Source: Clostridiales bacterium (GTDB lineage: Bacteria; Bacillota; Clostridia; Christensenellales; Aristaeellaceae). Taken from it: DNA of 6,954 nucleotides. Below the pieces are notes generated by a model. That model was not told where the DNA came from and searched no databases. It saw nothing but the letters and a program-made list of their open reading frames with translations. Shown one piece after another: positions 1 through 5,496 of the stretch; position 1 is the first letter of the stretch, and each line of letters starts with the position of its first letter. A program made the position numbers and the translations under genes. Where the stretch lies: NCBI GenBank assembly GCA_019409045.1, contig DXVG01000093.1, positions 1 to 6,954 on the forward strand, given 5' to 3'.

Positions 1-488
1 GCGCCGGAGAGCGTGTCGATGGCGCGCTGGGTGAGCTTGGGGTCGATCTCGTCCAGCGTGAGCACCACCACATTGCCCTCGATAAGGCTGTCGATCACGT
101 CGCAGCAGTCCTCCAGCGTATTGAGCGAGCACATCATCGTGCGCTGGCGCTGCGCGCGGGTCTGCGTGCGCGGCGCGGGCGCCTCATAGCCGCCAAAGCG
201 CGAGCTCTCGCGGGGCGTGTAGTCGTACCCGGAGGTGCGCCGCGAGGAGGGCGTGGGCACGCGCGTGGAGCCGTAGCGGCTCTCCGAGCTCGTGCGCGGA
301 CGCTCGTCGCGCACGATGGTGCGCCTGCGCGTGTCCTCGGTGCGCGAGCGCTGCTGCTTGGGCACATAGGTCGACGGACGGCCGTAGCCGTCGTCGTACT
401 CCTCGGCCGTCGATCTCTGGGGCGCCTCGTCGTCCACCAGTCCGATGAAGTTCAGAAATTTGTTCACGCCGCCCTGCTTGCGAGCCAT
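1..488 (-). CDS. sepF: Cell division protein SepF (3' end beyond the window)
   Basis: SepF is a cytoplasmic protein that polymerises, binds FtsZ and anchors the Z-ring to the membrane. Of the protein, 162 complete codons are visible and the C-terminus lies beyond position 1. The N-terminus (MARKQGGVNKFLNFIGLVDD) fits the short amphipathic membrane-binding helix of the family. The conserved SepF fold starts near residue 117, with the pattern LEDCCDVIDSL, EGNVVVLTLDEID and QRAIDTLSG in residues 125-162. Between them, residues about 20-116 form a low-complexity linker rich in Arg, Ser, Thr, Pro and Tyr, with about 20 arginines; it looks longer than the linker of the roughly 150-residue Bacillus protein. 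The ATG is preceded on the minus strand by GGGGAGG seven bases away. The gene starts 16 bases after the yggS stop, so it is the third gene of the same operon, a neighbourhood commonly seen for sepF in Firmicutes. Confidence 0.93.
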   Translation of the reverse strand, partial: MARKQGGVNKFLNFIGLVDDEAPQRSTAEEYDDGYGRPSTYVPKQQRSRTEDTRRRTIVRDERPRTSSESRYGSTRVPTPSSRRTSGYDYTPRESSRFGGYEAPAPRTQTRAQRQRTMMCSLNTLEDCCDVIDSLIEGNVVVLTLDEIDPKLTQRAIDTLSG

Positions 489-504
489 TGCGATTCCTCC
501 CCGA

Positions 505-1188
505 TTATATCCTTTCGCCGAACAGCGCCCGACCGGGGCGCACCATCGTCGCGCCTTCCTCGGCGGCTACGATGCAGTCGCCGGACATTCCCATCGACAA
601 AACGCGCATCTGCGCGCCCGGTATGGCCTGCTCCCGCAGGCGATCGAACCACATGCGCATGCGGCGGAAGTACGGCCGGACCTGTTCCGGGTCCGCGACC
701 AGCGGCATGATCGCCATCAGGCCGTGTACGGCCACGCCGGAGCGCGACGCGGCCTCGCGCACGAACGCTTCCAGCTCCTCCTCCGCCACGCCCGCCTTCT
801 GCGCCTCCCGGGCGATGTTGACCTGTATCAGCACCGGCATCGGCGCGTCCAGCGCCTGCGCGCGGCGGTCGATCTCCTCGAGCAGCTCGCGGCGGTCGAG
901 CGACTGGATCATCTTCACCAGCGGCAGCACCTGCCGCACCTTGTTTAGCTGCAACCGCCCGATCAGGTGTATCTCCATATCCCCGGGCAGCAGTGGCGCC
1001 TTGGCCGCGATCTCCTGCACGCGGTTTTCGCCGATCACGCGCACGCCCAGCTCGTGCGCCAGGCACACCGTCGGGGCGTCCACGGTCTTGGTCACGGCGC
1101 ACATCTCCACGCGGCCCCAGCGCGCGCCGGCCGCGTCCAGGCGCGCGCGCAGCGAGCGCAGATTGGCTTCAAGCGTTTCCCGTTGCAT
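505..1188 (-). CDS. yggS: YggS/PLPBP family pyridoxal 5'-phosphate-binding protein
   Basis: This 227-residue protein has the normal length for the YggS/PROSC (PLPBP) family, cytoplasmic alanine-racemase-fold proteins that carry PLP and influence vitamin B6 and amino/keto-acid homeostasis but have no established enzymatic reaction. Family motifs appear in order: AVTKTV with the PLP-binding Lys34, GENRVQE, HLIGRLQLNKVR, an IQVN segment followed by QKAG, GLMAIMP, LSMGMSGD, and a C-terminal GATMVRPGRALFGER that would hold the PLP phosphate. The Shine-Dalgarno sequence AGGAG (1195-1199) overlaps the TAG stop of the upstream hlyD-like gene, and only nine bases separate stop and start, so the two are probably translationally coupled. 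sepF follows after 16 bases. Linkage of yggS and sepF is common in Gram-positive bacteria. The identification is firm; the physiological role within the operon is not shown by sequence. Confidence 0.95.
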   Translation of the reverse strand: MQRETLEANLRSLRARLDAAGARWGRVEMCAVTKTVDAPTVCLAHELGVRVIGENRVQEIAAKAPLLPGDMEIHLIGRLQLNKVRQVLPLVKMIQSLDRRELLEEIDRRAQALDAPMPVLIQVNIAREAQKAGVAEEELEAFVREAASRSGVAVHGLMAIMPLVADPEQVRPYFRRMRMWFDRLREQAIPGAQMRVLSMGMSGDCIVAAEEGATMVRPGRALFGERI

Positions 1189-1197
1189 AGACTTCTC

Positions 1198-2373
1198 CTA
1201 CTTGACAAGTACCGTCTGACCGACCTGCAATGCGCCGTCCGTCAGCGGCTGGATCAGCGCGTTGGTCCCATCGTCGGAGAGCACCTCCACCGGCACGAAC
1301 GTGCCGCCGGGCATGTCGTAGAGCCACACGCCGGTCTGCCCGTTCTGGTCGTAGAGCGCTTCCGAGGCCACCGACAGGCCCGTCAGCTCGCTGCTGAGCG
1401 TCACGCGCCCGCCACGCTGGTAGAGCAGCGGCCCGATGGGGTCCTCCACCAGGAACACCGCCAGCACCTCGCCGTCGATCTTCTGAACGCGCGTGACCTT
1501 GGAGGAATACACCAGGTCCTCAAAGCCCTCAAAGCGCAGGTAGTACTCCTGATCGAGCACGGGGTTCCAGCTCTCGCCGTCGGTGAGTATGGCCACATAC
1601 CATGCATCCTGATTTACCAGCCGGTACACGCTGGTGGTGCGCGAGCTGCTGTCGCTCAGGCTCCCACCCGCCAGCACCGTGCGCACGTCCGCGGGCGTGA
1701 GCGAGGACAGCGTATCGGGCGTGAGCGCGCTCTCGTAGCCGTCGGTGTAGAAGGAGATCACGCCCTGCTCGCTCGCGGTGGCCTCCGTGCGCCAGGAGGC
1801 GATGGAGTTCAGGCGCGTGGACTCGTCCTGATAGAGCTTGTTGAGGTTCAGATCCTCGCGCCGGTTGGCGCGCATGTAGTCCTGCCGGTTGACCATGGCG
1901 GTCTCAAGCTGCCGGGTCAGGGAGAGCAGGTTCCCCGTGGTCTGATGCGTCACAAGCGCCTTGAGCTCCAGCGCCTTCATGTCCACGATGCGGTCCAGCC
2001 GGTTCAGGTCCGTGTCCACGATGTTGTCCAGGATCGTCTTGTGATAGGCCTGTATGTTGGCGCGCACCGTCTCCAGCCGTTCAAGCTCGTCCTCGGAGTA
2101 GCCGGTGGAGTACAGGTAGGCGATCACGTCCCCCGCCTCCAGCAGCGTCCCCTCGGTCGCGATGTACTCCACGCGCGCGATGTTGCTGGAGGTGTACACC
2201 TCCTCATCGCGTATGATGATCGCGTCGGTCTTCTGCGCATAGGAGGTCGCGCCCTCCATGATCAGCGCCTCGTGCGTGCCAAAGCGCAGATGCGGGCGGA
2301 CGATCAGAAAGACGATGATCAGGATCGCCAGCAGAAAGATATAAAATCTTCCGGTCACCCGTTTTCGGCGCAT
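1198..2373 (-). CDS. HlyD-like membrane-anchored adaptor protein
   Basis: This 391-residue protein has a basic N-terminus (MRRKRVTGR), one hydrophobic segment at about residues 10-27 (FYIFLLAILIIVFLIV), and an outward-facing remainder. Residues about 58-88 (EVYTSSNIARVEYIATEG, then LEAGDVIAYLYS) look like the first half of a lipoyl/biotinyl-like hairpin, as in HlyD/membrane-fusion proteins. Residues about 93-195 are charged, heptad-like and probably coiled coil. The C-terminal 150 residues are beta-rich and end in GALQVGQTVLVK, like the second half-barrel of such adaptors. No ABC transporter or outer-membrane partner is in the window, so transport is unproven; linkage to yggS and sepF suggests an envelope or division role. 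I chose the ATG at 2373 because GAGGAG lies four bases upstream and the membrane anchor follows at once. An in-frame ATG at 2451 lies only a few bases from the predicted transcription start and has no ribosome-binding site. It is the first gene of the minus-strand operon. Confidence 0.8.
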   Translation of the reverse strand: MRRKRVTGRFYIFLLAILIIVFLIVRPHLRFGTHEALIMEGATSYAQKTDAIIIRDEEVYTSSNIARVEYIATEGTLLEAGDVIAYLYSTGYSEDELERLETVRANIQAYHKTILDNIVDTDLNRLDRIVDMKALELKALVTHQTTGNLLSLTRQLETAMVNRQDYMRANRREDLNLNKLYQDESTRLNSIASWRTEATASEQGVISFYTDGYESALTPDTLSSLTPADVRTVLAGGSLSDSSSRTTSVYRLVNQDAWYVAILTDGESWNPVLDQEYYLRFEGFEDLVYSSKVTRVQKIDGEVLAVFLVEDPIGPLLYQRGGRVTLSSELTGLSVASEALYDQNGQTGVWLYDMPGGTFVPVEVLSDDGTNALIQPLTDGALQVGQTVLVK

Positions 2374-2376
2374 GTG

Positions 2377-2383
2377 TCTCCTC
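2377..2383 (-). promoter_or_regulatory. Ribosome-binding site of the hlyD-like gene
   Basis: Minus-strand GAGGAGA ends three bases before the ATG at 2373 (four bases after the GAGGAG core). It decides the start over the in-frame ATG at 2451. The spacing is on the short side. Confidence 0.7.
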
Positions 2384-2402
2384 GCTCCAAACCTGTGTAT
2401 CT

Positions 2403-2417
2403 CGCGCCCATGGCGCG
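2403..2417 (-). repeat. Short inverted repeat in the hlyD-like 5' leader
   Basis: CGCGCC and GGCGCG form a perfect six-base inverted repeat with a three-base centre. It lies in the predicted 85-base untranslated leader of the minus-strand operon, about 30 bases upstream of the start codon, and could fold as a small RNA hairpin. In such GC-rich sequence it could also be chance. Confidence 0.3.
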
Positions 2418-2435
2418 GTTCTCGCGCATAAAATC

Positions 2436-2449
2436 GGACAGTCCTGTCC
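2436..2449. promoter_or_regulatory. Palindrome, candidate operator of the minus-strand operon
   Basis: GGACAG-TC-CTGTCC is a perfect inverted repeat with a two-base centre. It lies just downstream of the predicted minus-strand transcription start (about 2458), a usual place for a repressor site. The half-site sequence CGGACAnTC occurs again at 2495-2503, next to the lgt -35 box. The binding protein is unknown, and this is inference from symmetry and position. Confidence 0.35.
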
Positions 2450-2464
2450 AACGTATACCATTAT

Positions 2465-2493
2465 ATTATAATCGCTTTGTGCGAAAGATGCAA
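2465..2493 (-). promoter_or_regulatory. Sigma-A promoter of the hlyD-like/yggS/sepF operon
   Basis: On the minus strand, TTGCAT (2488-2493) is followed after exactly 17 bases by a perfect TATAAT (2465-2470). A second overlapping TATAAT lies at 2460-2465. Transcription would start near 2458, leaving a leader of about 85 bases. The -35 box matches consensus only in TTG. Confidence 0.65.
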
Positions 2494-2503
2494 CCGGACA
2501 CTC

Positions 2504-2533
2504 TTGACATTACCTAGACGAAATCATTATAAT
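2504..2533 (+). promoter_or_regulatory. Sigma-A promoter of lgt
   Basis: A perfect TTGACA (2504-2509) and a perfect TATAAT (2528-2533) are separated by 18 bases. Transcription would start near 2540, giving a leader of about 20 bases. The -35 box is 10 bases from the -35 box of the divergent promoter, so the two promoters are back to back. The -10 box overlaps an in-frame ATG at 2532, which therefore cannot be the lgt start if this promoter is used. Confidence 0.85.
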
Positions 2534-2545
2534 GGCGGAAGATTC

Positions 2546-2551
2546 AGGAGG
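2546..2551 (+). promoter_or_regulatory. Ribosome-binding site of lgt
   Basis: A perfect AGGAGG lies seven bases before the GTG at 2559 and ten before the GTG at 2562. It fixes the lgt start near 2559 rather than at the ATG at 2532. It is also five bases before an out-of-frame ATG at 2557 that reads ATG TGG TGA. Confidence 0.8.
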
Positions 2552-2558
2552 CGAGAAT

Positions 2559-3347
2559 GTGGTGAAATGGACGCAGGACGCGCTGGTGATCGGCGATTTC
2601 TCCATCCGCTACTACGGCATACTGATCATGCTGGGCGTGCTGGCGGGTGTGGCGCTTGCGATGTGGCGCGAGCGGCGGCTCGGCCTTGCGCGCGATACGA
2701 CCATCGACCTTGCGCTGGTGTGCGTGCCCAGCGCGCTGATCGGCGCGCGGCTGTACTACGTCGCGTTTTCGTGGGATCTGTACAAGGACGACCTTTGGAA
2801 GATATTCTCCGTGCGCGAGGGCGGCATGGCCATCTACGGCGGCGTGCTGGCGGGCCTGCTGGCGGGCTGGGTGTTCTCCCGCGTGCGGAAGATACCCTTT
2901 TTCGCCCTGGCCGACCTTGCGGCGCCGTCGCTGGCGCTGGGGCAGGCCATCGGGCGCTGGGGAAACTTCATCAACCAGGAGGCCTACGGCTACGCGGTGA
3001 ACGACCCGGCGCTCATGTGGTTCCCGCTGTGCGTGTACATCGAGGCGGACGGGCGCCGGCACCTTGCCACGTTCTTCTACGAGTCCGTCTGGTGCTTTGG
3101 CATCGTCATATTTATACTCTGCATGGAGCGCGCCGGCCGCCTGCAAAGGCGCGGGGACGCGTTTTTGTGGTATCTGCTGCTCTACGGCGCGGAGCGCGCC
3201 GTGGTGGAGGGCCTACGCACCGACAGCCTCATGCTCGGCCCGGTGCGCGTGTCGCAGGCGCTGGCGATCGCGCTTGCGCTGGGCGCGCTGATCGCGCTCG
3301 TGCTGCGCGGCCGCCGCAGGCGCGGCCGTCCGGGGCGCGGCGCGTAG
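2559..3347 (+). CDS. lgt: Prolipoprotein diacylglyceryl transferase Lgt
   Basis: Lgt is a polytopic membrane enzyme that moves diacylglycerol from phosphatidylglycerol to the lipobox cysteine of prolipoproteins, the first step of lipoprotein maturation. The 262-residue protein has the usual length and several hydrophobic segments. Visible motifs are IRYYGI (16-21), GARLYYV (62-68), REGGMAIYGG (86-95), the signature GRWGNFINQEAYG (132-144) with Arg133, Asn136, Asn139 and Glu141, ATFFYES (170-176), and YGAER (209-213) followed by EGLRTDSL (217-224). By pattern, Arg133 matches E. coli Arg143, and Tyr209 and Arg213 match Tyr235 and Arg239. Tyr93 sits where E. coli has His103. The C-terminus is a short Arg-rich tail. 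I chose GTG 2559 because AGGAGG is seven bases upstream; GTG 2562 is a possible alternative. The in-frame ATG 2532 lies inside the -10 box. The gene has its own promoter and is divergent from the hlyD-like operon. Confidence 0.95.
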   Translation: MVKWTQDALVIGDFSIRYYGILIMLGVLAGVALAMWRERRLGLARDTTIDLALVCVPSALIGARLYYVAFSWDLYKDDLWKIFSVREGGMAIYGGVLAGLLAGWVFSRVRKIPFFALADLAAPSLALGQAIGRWGNFINQEAYGYAVNDPALMWFPLCVYIEADGRRHLATFFYESVWCFGIVIFILCMERAGRLQRRGDAFLWYLLLYGAERAVVEGLRTDSLMLGPVRVSQALAIALALGALIALVLRGRRRRGRPGRGA

Positions 3348-3400
3348 CAAATCGGGCCGGAGGAAAGGGCGCGCGGCGGGCTTTTTCTTCCGCCCTCGCA

Positions 3401-3429
3401 TTGCGCTTTGGGGTCGCCTATGGTATAAT
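3401..3429 (+). promoter_or_regulatory. Extended -10 sigma-A promoter of the degV pair
   Basis: TTGCGC (3401-3406) is followed after 17 bases by a perfect TATAAT (3424-3429), preceded by TGG, which makes an extended -10 element. Transcription would start near 3436, leaving a leader of about 44 bases. The weak -35 is typical when an extended -10 is present. Confidence 0.75.
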
Positions 3430-3466
3430 AATGTAAATTGGAATGCGCCGCGGCGCGGCGGCATAC

Positions 3467-3473
3467 GGAGGGG
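3467..3473 (+). promoter_or_regulatory. Ribosome-binding site of the first degV gene
   Basis: GGAGGGG ends six bases before the ATG at 3480. It decides the start over the in-frame ATG at 3438, which lies practically at the predicted transcription start and has no ribosome-binding site. Confidence 0.75.
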
Positions 3474-3479
3474 ACATAC

Positions 3480-4352
3480 ATGGCGGACTACATCATCTAT
3501 ACGGATTCCTCGTGCGACCTTCCCGACAGCATCACGGCGAGCCTGGGCGTGAAGGTCATACCGCTCTCGCTGACGATGGAGGGCAAGCAGTACCTCAACA
3601 CCACCGACGAGCGCGGCATCCCCGACCGGGAGCTGTACGCCCGCCTGCGCGCGGGCGCGGTCGCCAAGACGTCGGCGGCGAACGCCGAGGCGTTTCTCAG
3701 TGCGATGGAGCCCGACCTCCAGGCCGGACACGACATACTCTACATCGGCTTTTCCTCGGCGCTGAGCGCCACCTGCTCGGTGGGCGCGCATGTGGCGGGC
3801 GAGCTGATGGAGCGATACCCGCAGCGCAAGGTGCTCGTGGTGGATTCGCTGTGCGCCTCTCTGGGGCAGGGGCTGTTCGTGTACCTGCTGGCGGGCAAGC
3901 AGAGAGAGGGCCTGTCCATCGAGGAGCTGCGCGATTACGCGGAGGGCCTCAAGCTCAACATCGCCCACTGGTTCACGGTGGAGGACCTCATGTTCCTGCG
4001 CCGCGGCGGCCGCATCAGCGCGGCGGCGGCGGTGTTCGGCTCGATCCTGAGCATCAAGCCGGTCATGCATGTGGACAACGAGGGCCGGCTCATCCCCGTC
4101 TCCAAGGTGCGCGGCCGCAAGGCATCGCTGCGCGCCATCGCGGACAGGGTGGCCGCCACGAAGCTCGACCGCCCGGATCAGACGCTGTTTATCAGCCATG
4201 GCGACTGCGAGGAGGACGCGCGCCTCGTGGCGGAGATGATCCGCGAGCGCACGGGCATGCAGGTGGAGGTGCTCAACTTTGTCGGGCCGGTCATCGGTTC
4301 GCATTCCGGCCCGGGCACGATCGCCGTATTCTTCATCGCCAGTGAGCGGTGA
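3480..4352 (+). CDS. DegV/FakB family fatty-acid-binding protein (first copy)
   Basis: DegV-family proteins bind one fatty acid. Those studied as FakB hand it to the kinase FakA, making acyl-phosphate for phospholipid synthesis. This 290-residue cytoplasmic protein has the usual family length. Motifs are DSSCDLP (9-15), KTSAANAE (63-70) with the Thr64-Ser65 pair, FSSALSAT (91-98) with Ser92-Ser93, VDSLCASLGQGL, a FLRRGGRIS block, IKPVMHV, and the C-terminal GSHSGPGT with His275. These match the carboxylate-binding Thr/Ser and His positions known in FakB, so ligand binding is probably intact. The start at 3480 is set by the ribosome-binding site and by the family N-terminus MADYIIYTDSS. A second degV gene follows 21 bases downstream. 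No fakA lies in the window, so whether it feeds FakA is inference. Bound chain length and saturation cannot be read from the sequence. Confidence 0.92.
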   Translation: MADYIIYTDSSCDLPDSITASLGVKVIPLSLTMEGKQYLNTTDERGIPDRELYARLRAGAVAKTSAANAEAFLSAMEPDLQAGHDILYIGFSSALSATCSVGAHVAGELMERYPQRKVLVVDSLCASLGQGLFVYLLAGKQREGLSIEELRDYAEGLKLNIAHWFTVEDLMFLRRGGRISAAAAVFGSILSIKPVMHVDNEGRLIPVSKVRGRKASLRAIADRVAATKLDRPDQTLFISHGDCEEDARLVAEMIRERTGMQVEVLNFVGPVIGSHSGPGTIAVFFIASER

Positions 4353-4373
4353 CGGCGGGGAAGGAGTAGGGGA

Positions 4374-5216
4374 ATGGTACGGGTATCGGCGGACAGCACA
4401 TGCGACTTATCCCCAGAACTGATCGCGCGGCATGAGATCGCCATCGCGCCCCTGTACATCATCAGGGGCGCGGAGTCCCTGCGCGACGGCGTGGAGATCA
4501 CTGCGCAGGATATATTCGACTATGTGGACAAGACCGGCAAGCTGTGCAAGACGTCGGCCGTGAGCGTGGAGGATTACATCGCGCTGTTTAAGCGCCTCAC
4601 GGCCGAGGGCGACCAGGTGGTGCACATCACCATCAGCGCGGACATGTCCGCGTGCTATCAAAACGCCTGCATCGCCGCCGAGGAGGTGCCGGGCGTGTTC
4701 CCCGTGGACTCGCGCAACCTCTCCACGGGCATCGGGCATCTCGTGCTCGAGGCGGCGCGCATGGCGCGCGAGGGCTTGGACGGCGCAGCCATACAGGCGC
4801 AGCTTGTCCGGCTCGCGCCGTGCGTGGAATCCAGCTTCGTCATCGAGCGGCTGGACTATTTGCGCATGGGCGGCCGCTGCTCGGCGCTGACGGCGCTGGG
4901 CGCGAACCTTCTGCACCTCAAGCCCTGCATCGAGGTGCGCAACGGCGTCATGGGCGTGGGCAAAAAGTACCGCGGCTCGTTTGAAAAGGCGCTGTGCCAG
5001 TATGTGTACGACCGGCTCCACGGCCGGGACGACATCGCGCGCGAGCGCGCGTTTATCACCTGTTCCTCGTGCGATGCGCAGCTCGTGGCGCAGGTGCGCG
5101 CGCTCTGCGAGCGCGAGGGCGGCTTTTCCGAGATCTATGAGACGCGCGCGGGCGGCACCATCTCCAACCACTGCGGCCCGAACACATTGGGCGTGCTGTT
5201 TCTGCGCAAGGCGTAG
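4374..5216 (+). CDS. DegV/FakB family fatty-acid-binding protein (second, divergent copy)
   Basis: This 280-residue DegV-family protein is a diverged paralogue of the gene just upstream. Family landmarks are DSTCDLS (7-13), KTSAVS (59-64) with Thr60-Ser61, ISADMSACYQNA (87-98), VDSRNLSTGIGHLV, a YLRMGGRCS block, LKPCIEV, and the C-terminal GGTISNHCGPNT with His266. In the ISxxxS motif the first copy has Ser-Ser but this one has Ser88-Ala89, so one polar group of the ligand site may be missing. The protein is rich in cysteine. AAGGAG lies seven bases before the ATG, and the gap to the upstream stop is 21 bases, so the pair is one transcript. Two copies with different pockets often mean different fatty-acid preferences in organisms with several FakBs. 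That is inference here. Confidence 0.9.
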   Translation: MVRVSADSTCDLSPELIARHEIAIAPLYIIRGAESLRDGVEITAQDIFDYVDKTGKLCKTSAVSVEDYIALFKRLTAEGDQVVHITISADMSACYQNACIAAEEVPGVFPVDSRNLSTGIGHLVLEAARMAREGLDGAAIQAQLVRLAPCVESSFVIERLDYLRMGGRCSALTALGANLLHLKPCIEVRNGVMGVGKKYRGSFEKALCQYVYDRLHGRDDIARERAFITCSSCDAQLVAQVRALCEREGGFSEIYETRAGGTISNHCGPNTLGVLFLRKA

Positions 5217-5231
5217 ACGGCTCCCCTCCCA

Positions 5232-5268
5232 CGGCGCCCGCCTCCCGACTGCGCGGAGGCGGGCGCCG
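5232..5268 (+). terminator. Strong hairpin after the degV pair, possible terminator
   Basis: The arms 5232-5245 and 5255-5268 are perfectly complementary over 14 bases (core GGCGCCCGCCTCC), with a nine-base loop. The hairpin begins 15 bases after the degV stop codon, where a terminator is expected. There is no T run on either side, so it is not a classical intrinsic terminator. It may instead stabilise the 3' end or act with Rho. Confidence 0.45.
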
Positions 5269-5293
5269 CCGCGCAGATGGGGCCGGAAATGGA

Positions 5294-5329
5294 GACGGGC
5301 CGTCGCGCTGCGGATCGCGACGGCCCGTC
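5294..5329 (+). terminator. Second perfect 14-bp hairpin, terminator or leader structure
   Basis: The arms 5294-5307 (GACGGGCCGTCGCG) and 5316-5329 pair perfectly over 14 bases around an eight-base loop. Instead of a T run, the sequence continues AAAAGGAGAAG and reaches an ATG 15 bases after the stem. It could be a second 3'-end hairpin of the degV transcript or a structure controlling the short ORF that follows. Confidence 0.4.
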
Positions 5330-5343
5330 AAAAGGAGAAGATC

Positions 5344-5373
5344 ATGAAGAAACATCCAACGCTTATATCATAG
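5344..5373 (+). CDS. Nine-codon ORF with a strong RBS, possible leader peptide
   Basis: ATG at 5344 opens a frame reading MKKHPTLIS and stops with TAG at 5371. AAGGAG (5332-5337) is spaced six bases before it, as good as for any real gene here, and the frame begins 15 bases after the second hairpin. There is no run of a single amino acid that would point to a classical attenuator, no promoter that I can see directly in front, and no gene until deoC 190 bases on, which has its own promoter. It may be a leader peptide, the decayed start of a lost gene, or chance. Confidence 0.25.
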   Translation: MKKHPTLIS

Positions 5374-5477
5374 CAGAGGAATATTGAGATTTCCCCCAGA
5401 AGCGGTTAACTTCCGATAGAACATGCAAAGATAACACATGTGGCCGCGCGGGGCGTGTAATATCTCGGAAAACGCGG

Positions 5478-5496
5478 GCGCTGCGTTTGACAGCGC
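5478..5496. promoter_or_regulatory. Inverted repeat over the deoC -35 box, candidate operator
   Basis: GCGCTG (5478-5483) and CAGCGC (5491-5496) are perfect six-base arms around a seven-base centre. The right arm overlaps the TTGACA -35 box, so a bound protein would block polymerase. deo genes in other bacteria are often under a sugar-phosphate-responsive repressor such as DeoR. No regulator gene is in the window, so its identity is open. Confidence 0.35.

Larger units (their letters stand above)
3348..3479 (+). other. Intergenic region between lgt and the first degV gene
   Basis: These 132 bases hold a T-rich run (CTTTTTCTT, 3381-3389) after a GC-rich block, where an lgt terminator would be expected. 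The only pairing I find is weak: a six-base AGGGCG/CGCCCT (3366-3371 and 3391-3396) that encloses the T run rather than preceding it. I therefore do not call a terminator. The right half carries the degV promoter and ribosome-binding site. Confidence 0.5.

Noticed and set aside
2374..2451. ATG at 2451 as the hlyD-like start
   Set aside because: It is only a few bases from the predicted transcription start and lacks a ribosome-binding site. The ATG at 2373 has one and directly precedes the membrane anchor.
967..2517. 516-codon open frame on the plus strand opposite yggS and the hlyD-like gene
   Set aside because: It is antisense to two well-supported genes, has no ribosome-binding site, and has the His/Arg/Ala-rich composition of a GC-rich shadow frame.
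2532..2558. ATG at 2532 as the lgt start
   Set aside because: It overlaps the -10 box, has no ribosome-binding site, and the family N-terminus fits the GTG at 2559.
3366..3396. Intrinsic terminator after lgt
   Set aside because: The pairing is only six bases and encloses the T run instead of preceding it.
2477..3436. 319-codon plus-strand frame overlapping lgt
   Set aside because: It covers the lgt gene in another reading frame and begins upstream of the lgt promoter. Lgt itself has clear motifs.
3438..3479. ATG at 3438 as the first degV start
   Set aside because: It lies at the predicted transcription start, and GGAGGGG clearly serves the ATG at 3480.
3213..4304. 363-codon open frame on the minus strand opposite lgt and the first degV
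   Set aside because: It is a shadow frame of low-complexity composition crossing a promoter and two real genes, with no start signal.
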